In this document: positions 60,759 through 64,000 of the stretch, one piece after another
Layout: each line of letters opens with the position of its first letter
Numbering within the stretch: the first letter of the stretch is position 1
Source: Streptomyces sp. 846.5
GTDB lineage: Bacteria; Actinomycetota; Actinomycetes; Streptomycetales; Streptomycetaceae
Assembly (NCBI RefSeq): GCF_004365705.1
Contig: NZ_SOBN01000004.1
Location: 1-64,000, forward strand
Direction: 5' to 3'
Length of the DNA stretch: 64,000 bases
Made by a program: the position numbers and the translations under genes
Notes under the pieces: model-generated
What the model saw: the letters and a program-made list of their open reading frames with translations, nothing else
Databases searched by the model: none
Told to the model about the DNA's origin: nothing

Positions 60759-61892
60759 TCACGCACAGATCCGCAGGATCCCTTCAGCGAATTGGCCGCT
60801 CATGTGCTGAATCGTGTAGCGACCCGCGTCAGCCGCACAGCCCTGGCGCAGCCGCTCCAGCAGGTCCGGACTGGAGAGCGCAGCCACGACTCCTTCCGCG
60901 TACCTCTTCGCCCCGCCGTCGATGATCAGGGAGTTGTGCCCGTGCCGCAGGTACTCGAACTCGGGGCTGTGGAGGGGCCAGCGGGTGGTCACCAGCGGTG
61001 TGCGCAGCGCGAAGGAGTCGACAGCGCACAGACCGACAAGTCCGGGCATCAGCATCAGGCGCGACACGGAGCCCAGCAGCGCTCGCTGCTCTCCGAAGAC
61101 CGGTCCGAGATAGACGATGTTCTTGTATCGCGCGGCCGCTGACTCGACCATGGGCCGGTGCGGACCGTCTCCTGCGACCAGCAGGGTGAAACCGGGAAGC
61201 AGCCGGGCCGCGTGCTGCACCGCCTGCATCAGGAAGGGGATCCTCTTCGGGGCGTCGAGCCTGCCCAGGTACAGCACGGTCCGCTCGGGGACCAGGCCGT
61301 GGTCTGCGGCGAACCTCTCCCTCTGTTCGGAGGTGACCCTTTCCCGGGCCGCCTGGAGAGAGCCGGTATCGGTGGCGTTGTTCACGACGGTGATACGGCT
61401 GGTTGGGAACCCATCGGCCGCCAGGTGGTCGGCACCGCCCTGGGTGTAGGCGAAGAACCAGTCGGCCCGGCGAGTCAGGCCGCGTTTGACTGCACGCGTC
61501 AGTGCCCCCGTGGTTCTGTCAAAGGTTCGGCCGTGTCCCCACAGCGCGACGGCGGGTGTGGACCGGGAGCTGAGGAGCAGCGGATAGGAGTCGAGGTTGT
61601 GCAGAGCCTGCTCCAGCACCACGACGTCGGCGCGGGACGCGAGCGCCCCCAGGTCACGCCAGACGACCGTACGGGAACCAAGACGGAACAGGCGCTGCCG
61701 TAGCTGTACAGCCCCGTCGAGTGCCGCGGCGTCGCCTCGTGGGGCCCATTCGCCGGTGGGGCCACCGTGCACCACAGTGGGCTCGACGTTGTGATCGGCC
61801 AAGGCGGCAGCAAGGCTCTGGAAGAAGGGCACCCGGTACTGCGGGACATACGGCTGGACGATGAGCACGCGGCGCAGTCGGGTCGAGCTCAT
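60759..61892 (-). CDS. Family 4 glycosyltransferase
   Basis: A 377-residue GT-B enzyme. Seen: RRVLIVQPYVPQYRVPFFQS, TVVNNATDTGSLQAARERV, VLYLGRLDAPKRIPFLMQAV (donor-binding start), LLVAGDGPHRPMVE, YLGPVFGEQRALLGSVSRLM and a glutamate-containing HSPEFEYLRHGHN loop. The usual catalytic EGFG-type segment is replaced by LVGLCAVDSFALRTPLVT. It overlaps the upstream glycosyltransferase stop as ATGA, so the two are coupled. Confidence 0.88.
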   Translation of the reverse strand: MSSTRLRRVLIVQPYVPQYRVPFFQSLAAALADHNVEPTVVHGGPTGEWAPRGDAAALDGAVQLRQRLFRLGSRTVVWRDLGALASRADVVVLEQALHNLDSYPLLLSSRSTPAVALWGHGRTFDRTTGALTRAVKRGLTRRADWFFAYTQGGADHLAADGFPTSRITVVNNATDTGSLQAARERVTSEQRERFAADHGLVPERTVLYLGRLDAPKRIPFLMQAVQHAARLLPGFTLLVAGDGPHRPMVESAAARYKNIVYLGPVFGEQRALLGSVSRLMLMPGLVGLCAVDSFALRTPLVTTRWPLHSPEFEYLRHGHNSLIIDGGAKRYAEGVVAALSSPDLLERLRQGCAADAGRYTIQHMSGQFAEGILRICA

Positions 61893-63085
61893 GCGCCGGT
61901 CCCCGTGTGCCTCCGCCTGGCCCAGTGCTCGGCCGCGTCCTGATAGAGACGCAGCATGCGGTGAAGCCATCGCGGCTCGCTGTACTCGGCTTCATACACC
62001 TCACGGCAGCGCTGACGCAGCGTGGCCACGGCGAGTCGTGCCTCGGCGAGAGCGGACGCGAGCTGCGCGTCCGGCCGCATCACCAGGCCGGTTCCGTGCT
62101 CCCGGACGGCCTGGCTGACCGAGGAGCCGGGCCACGCGAGGACCGGAAGGCCGGCGGCGAGCGCCTCCGGGTAGACCAGCGGGGCTCCTTCGAAACAACG
62201 ACTCGGAAAGACCAGGCCCGCCCAGGAGGGCAGTCTCCGGCGTACCTCGTGTCGTTCGAGTGCGCCCAGGAAGCGCACCGAGGACGGAGCGGCTTGCCGG
62301 CACGCCTGCAGGAGGTCGCCTTCGCCGACCACATCGAGCGGTTCGCTCCGTGGCCAGTTGCTCAGGAGTTCCAGGATGCCCTTCTCCGGACTGAGCCGCC
62401 CTACGTAGACCCATCTGGTGCGATCCTCCGCGGTGTGATCGCACGCGCCGGGGGAGGAGACGAAGTTGGGCACCAGTGCCAGCCGGTCAGCAGGCAGTCC
62501 CGCGCGGGCGTACAGCTCTCTGCTCTGGTGGGAGAGTACGACCACCCGGTCGGCGCGCCGCAGCAGCGGGTCCGCGGCCGCTCCTTGCCGGCCGGCCAGG
62601 GCGAGCGGCAGCGTGGCGAGACTCGAGCCCCGGTAGCAGCTGTGCCGCACTCCGGCCCAGCGATCGCCGTCCGGGCAACGGGTGCACACCGCGCCCTCGC
62701 GGTAGAGCGTGGCGGCGGCACACAGGGGTCGGTAGTTGTGCACTGTGGCCACGAGCGGGCCGTCCCACGAACTCGCCCAGGAACGGCCGAAGTTGGGGAA
62801 GAGGTTGTGGACATGGACGACGTCCGGACGAAGACGCCGCAGCACCGCGGCAGGGGAGCGCCCCCGGCCGGTGGCCACGCTGAGGCCGGTGCGCGCGGTA
62901 TACAGGAGCCGGTCCTGCTGGCCGTCCGTGTGCGCCTCCACCATGGACACGATGTGTCCTGCCCGTCGCAGGGCACGCACACTGTCGAGGACTGCCTGGT
63001 TCTCCCCGCTGGGGCTGGCAGAGCCGTAGAAGCTGTGCACGAGTGCTACGCGCAGACGGCGGGATGGAGTCACAGCAAGGGCCAT
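61889..63085 (-). CDS. Family 4 glycosyltransferase
   Basis: A 398-residue GT-B enzyme. The N-terminal domain has RVALVHSFYGSASPSGENQA, PDVVHVHNLFPNFG and TVHNYRPLCAAATLYREGAV followed by CTRCP (a Cys-containing loop seen in a subset of GT4 enzymes). The C-terminal domain has WVYVGRLSPEKGILELLSNW, DVVGEGDLLQACR and FPSRCFEGAPLVYPEALAAG (the EX7E region). The ATG at 63085 was preferred to an upstream frame because GGAG precedes it. First of a two-gene EPS-type unit; upstream DNA carries two copies of the dispersed repeat. Confidence 0.88.
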   Translation of the reverse strand: MALAVTPSRRLRVALVHSFYGSASPSGENQAVLDSVRALRRAGHIVSMVEAHTDGQQDRLLYTARTGLSVATGRGRSPAAVLRRLRPDVVHVHNLFPNFGRSWASSWDGPLVATVHNYRPLCAAATLYREGAVCTRCPDGDRWAGVRHSCYRGSSLATLPLALAGRQGAAADPLLRRADRVVVLSHQSRELYARAGLPADRLALVPNFVSSPGACDHTAEDRTRWVYVGRLSPEKGILELLSNWPRSEPLDVVGEGDLLQACRQAAPSSVRFLGALERHEVRRRLPSWAGLVFPSRCFEGAPLVYPEALAAGLPVLAWPGSSVSQAVREHGTGLVMRPDAQLASALAEARLAVATLRQRCREVYEAEYSEPRWLHRMLRLYQDAAEHWARRRHTGTGA

Positions 63086-63661
63086 GTCTCCAGTGTGATG
63101 ATTTTTCGGACATCCCGATGTCGCCCCGCCCGCGCGCATCGGCGATCGCGAAATTCCCCACCTGCGATTGGGCCCGCCATTGTTCCGCCCTCTCGGAATA
63201 TGTGACAGGCGGGTGTCATTCTGTATTTCGACGTCCGGAGCGCTCGGTGAAATTCATCACCGCAGAGCACCGGAGAGTGGTTTTTGAGGAGCACAATCAG
63301 TGCCGGAGAGCATGCTAAGCTTCCGGTCGAATTGTGGCGCTCGGCCAAAATCCGGAGTCCAATGCAGAGAGAAAGCCCTAGCTGAAATGGCCGCTATTAT
63401 GATTTTTCGACTACTGGGTCCAGGGATGGCATGTGGCGTCGGAGCACGGCCATGACGGTCTCCGACCTGCTGGCCGGGAGGACTTCACCGTACGGCACCT
63501 TGCTCGTCGCCGTTGGTGTGTCGGCCGCGATTGCAAGGCTGGCAAACCCGTGTATGCGGCCGCCCCGTAATCCAGCTGCCGGCAGGCCTGCATTGTCGCT
63601 GCGCGTCGCCCTGCAGAAGCTCCGCGTCTTGGGTCGTAGAAATTCGGGAAATTGAACTGAC
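63086..63661. other. Intergenic region with two dispersed repeat copies
   Basis: No gene is firmly supported. On the minus strand, upstream of the glycosyltransferase pair, lie AATTTCACCGAGCGCTCCGG (63235-63254), a downstream TACAGAATGACACCCG block, and a second element beginning CAGGTGGGGAATTTC (63139-63164). The 63235 element and block match those at 46648; the 63139 element matches the one at 9215. This arrangement suggests a shared promoter-type element. An alternative is a decayed small gene, since the minus-strand frame is open through both. Confidence 0.5.
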
Positions 63662-64000
63662 ATGGAAACCTGTATCTCAGTCCACGAAGCGACGCGTCGC
63701 AAGGCGGTTGGAATGACGCGGGAGCAAGTTGCCAGGGCCGTCGAAGTGGCCCGGATTCACGAGCGCCTACGCTCCTGGTCCAGCGGCACCCCGCAGGATC
63801 AGGCCGTCATTCGCGGTCTCGAACAGGCCCACGAGGAATGGCTGCGCATCGCCTACGTGATGTGCGTGGAAAAGATGACCACCTATCAACTCGACCAGGA
63901 CCCCGCCGTTCATTTCTGGTTCCGCGATGACGGCCCGGAAGGTTGTGGACCAGGCCTCAGTCCGGGATCGGGCAGCGGCCAAGAGTGCCTCTGCCTCGAC
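63662..64000 (+). CDS. Partial hypothetical protein, runs off the window
   Basis: At least 113 codons without a stop to the window end, from an ATG at 63662 (an alternative ATG is at 63712). The part visible is helical and polar (MTREQVARAVEVARIHERLR, RGLEQAHEEWLRIAYVMCVE), then HFWFRDDGPEGCGPG. No family recognised. Composition is credible for a real protein, but the start is weakly supported. Confidence 0.45.
   Translation, partial: METCISVHEATRRKAVGMTREQVARAVEVARIHERLRSWSSGTPQDQAVIRGLEQAHEEWLRIAYVMCVEKMTTYQLDQDPAVHFWFRDDGPEGCGPGLSPGSGSGQECLCLD

Overview
The window looks like a stretch of a Streptomyces-type actinomycete chromosome. Codon third positions are strongly G/C, GTG and TTG starts are common, start/stop overlaps (ATGA, GTGA, TTGA) are frequent, and the protein families (PqqABCDE, GDP-fucose enzymes, DUF4012, DUF2637, type I-E Cas proteins, LAxSG-tailed surface proteins) fit that group. 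No rRNA or tRNA gene was recognised.

Layout. 0-6 kb: a class F sortase remnant, small secreted proteins, a tautomerase/TetR pair with two matched operators, and a secreted beta-helix protein. 6-9 kb: two insertion sequences (IS630-type, IS110-type). 9-11 kb: a ParA ATPase with a coupled partner. 12-14 kb: a secreted GH16-like hydrolase and a small secreted protein. 14-28 kb: an exopolysaccharide (EPS) locus with a nucleotide-sugar dehydrogenase, GDP-fucose synthase, Wzz/tyrosine-kinase, GDP-mannose dehydratase, methyltransferase, ABC exporter, four glycosyltransferases and a Wzy/ligase-type protein. 28-35 kb: a leftward operon of a GGDEF-EAL protein, an alpha-oxoamine synthase-like PLP enzyme and an MFS-methyltransferase fusion. 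36-38 kb: a sedolisin protease. 38-44.4 kb: more EPS functions (low-molecular-weight phosphatase, DUF4012 protein, surface protein, priming sugar transferase, UDP-xylose-synthase-like SDR, TagA/CpsF glycosyltransferase). 44.3-48.3 kb: an accessory patch with an IS21-like transposase relative fused to an ANTAR domain, a cluster of short repeats, and small genes. 48.6-53.6 kb: a type I-E Cascade operon with a six-repeat CRISPR array but no cas3, cas1 or cas2. 53.6-60.7 kb: a complete pqqA-C-D-E-B operon, a secreted DUF11-like protein and a large secreted beta-propeller protein. 60.8-63.1 kb: two coupled GT4 glycosyltransferases. A partial gene runs off the right edge.

How the genes fit together. 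The EPS genes can supply GDP-fucose (Gmd, Fcl), a nucleotide-sugar uronate (Ugd) and UDP-xylose (Uxs), prime the lipid carrier, extend the chain, export it by ABC transporter, and control chain length by a kinase/phosphatase pair. The GGDEF-EAL operon may link cyclic di-GMP to a small molecule made by the PLP enzyme.

Most unusual points. (1) The CRISPR repeats have diverged but their stems covary, and repeat 1 contains the end of cas6e, so Cas6e cleavage there would remove its own stop codon. (2) The IS21-like transposase has lost the first catalytic Asp and carries an ANTAR domain, next to a cluster of AATTTCACYGAGCGC repeats that also occur elsewhere in the window.
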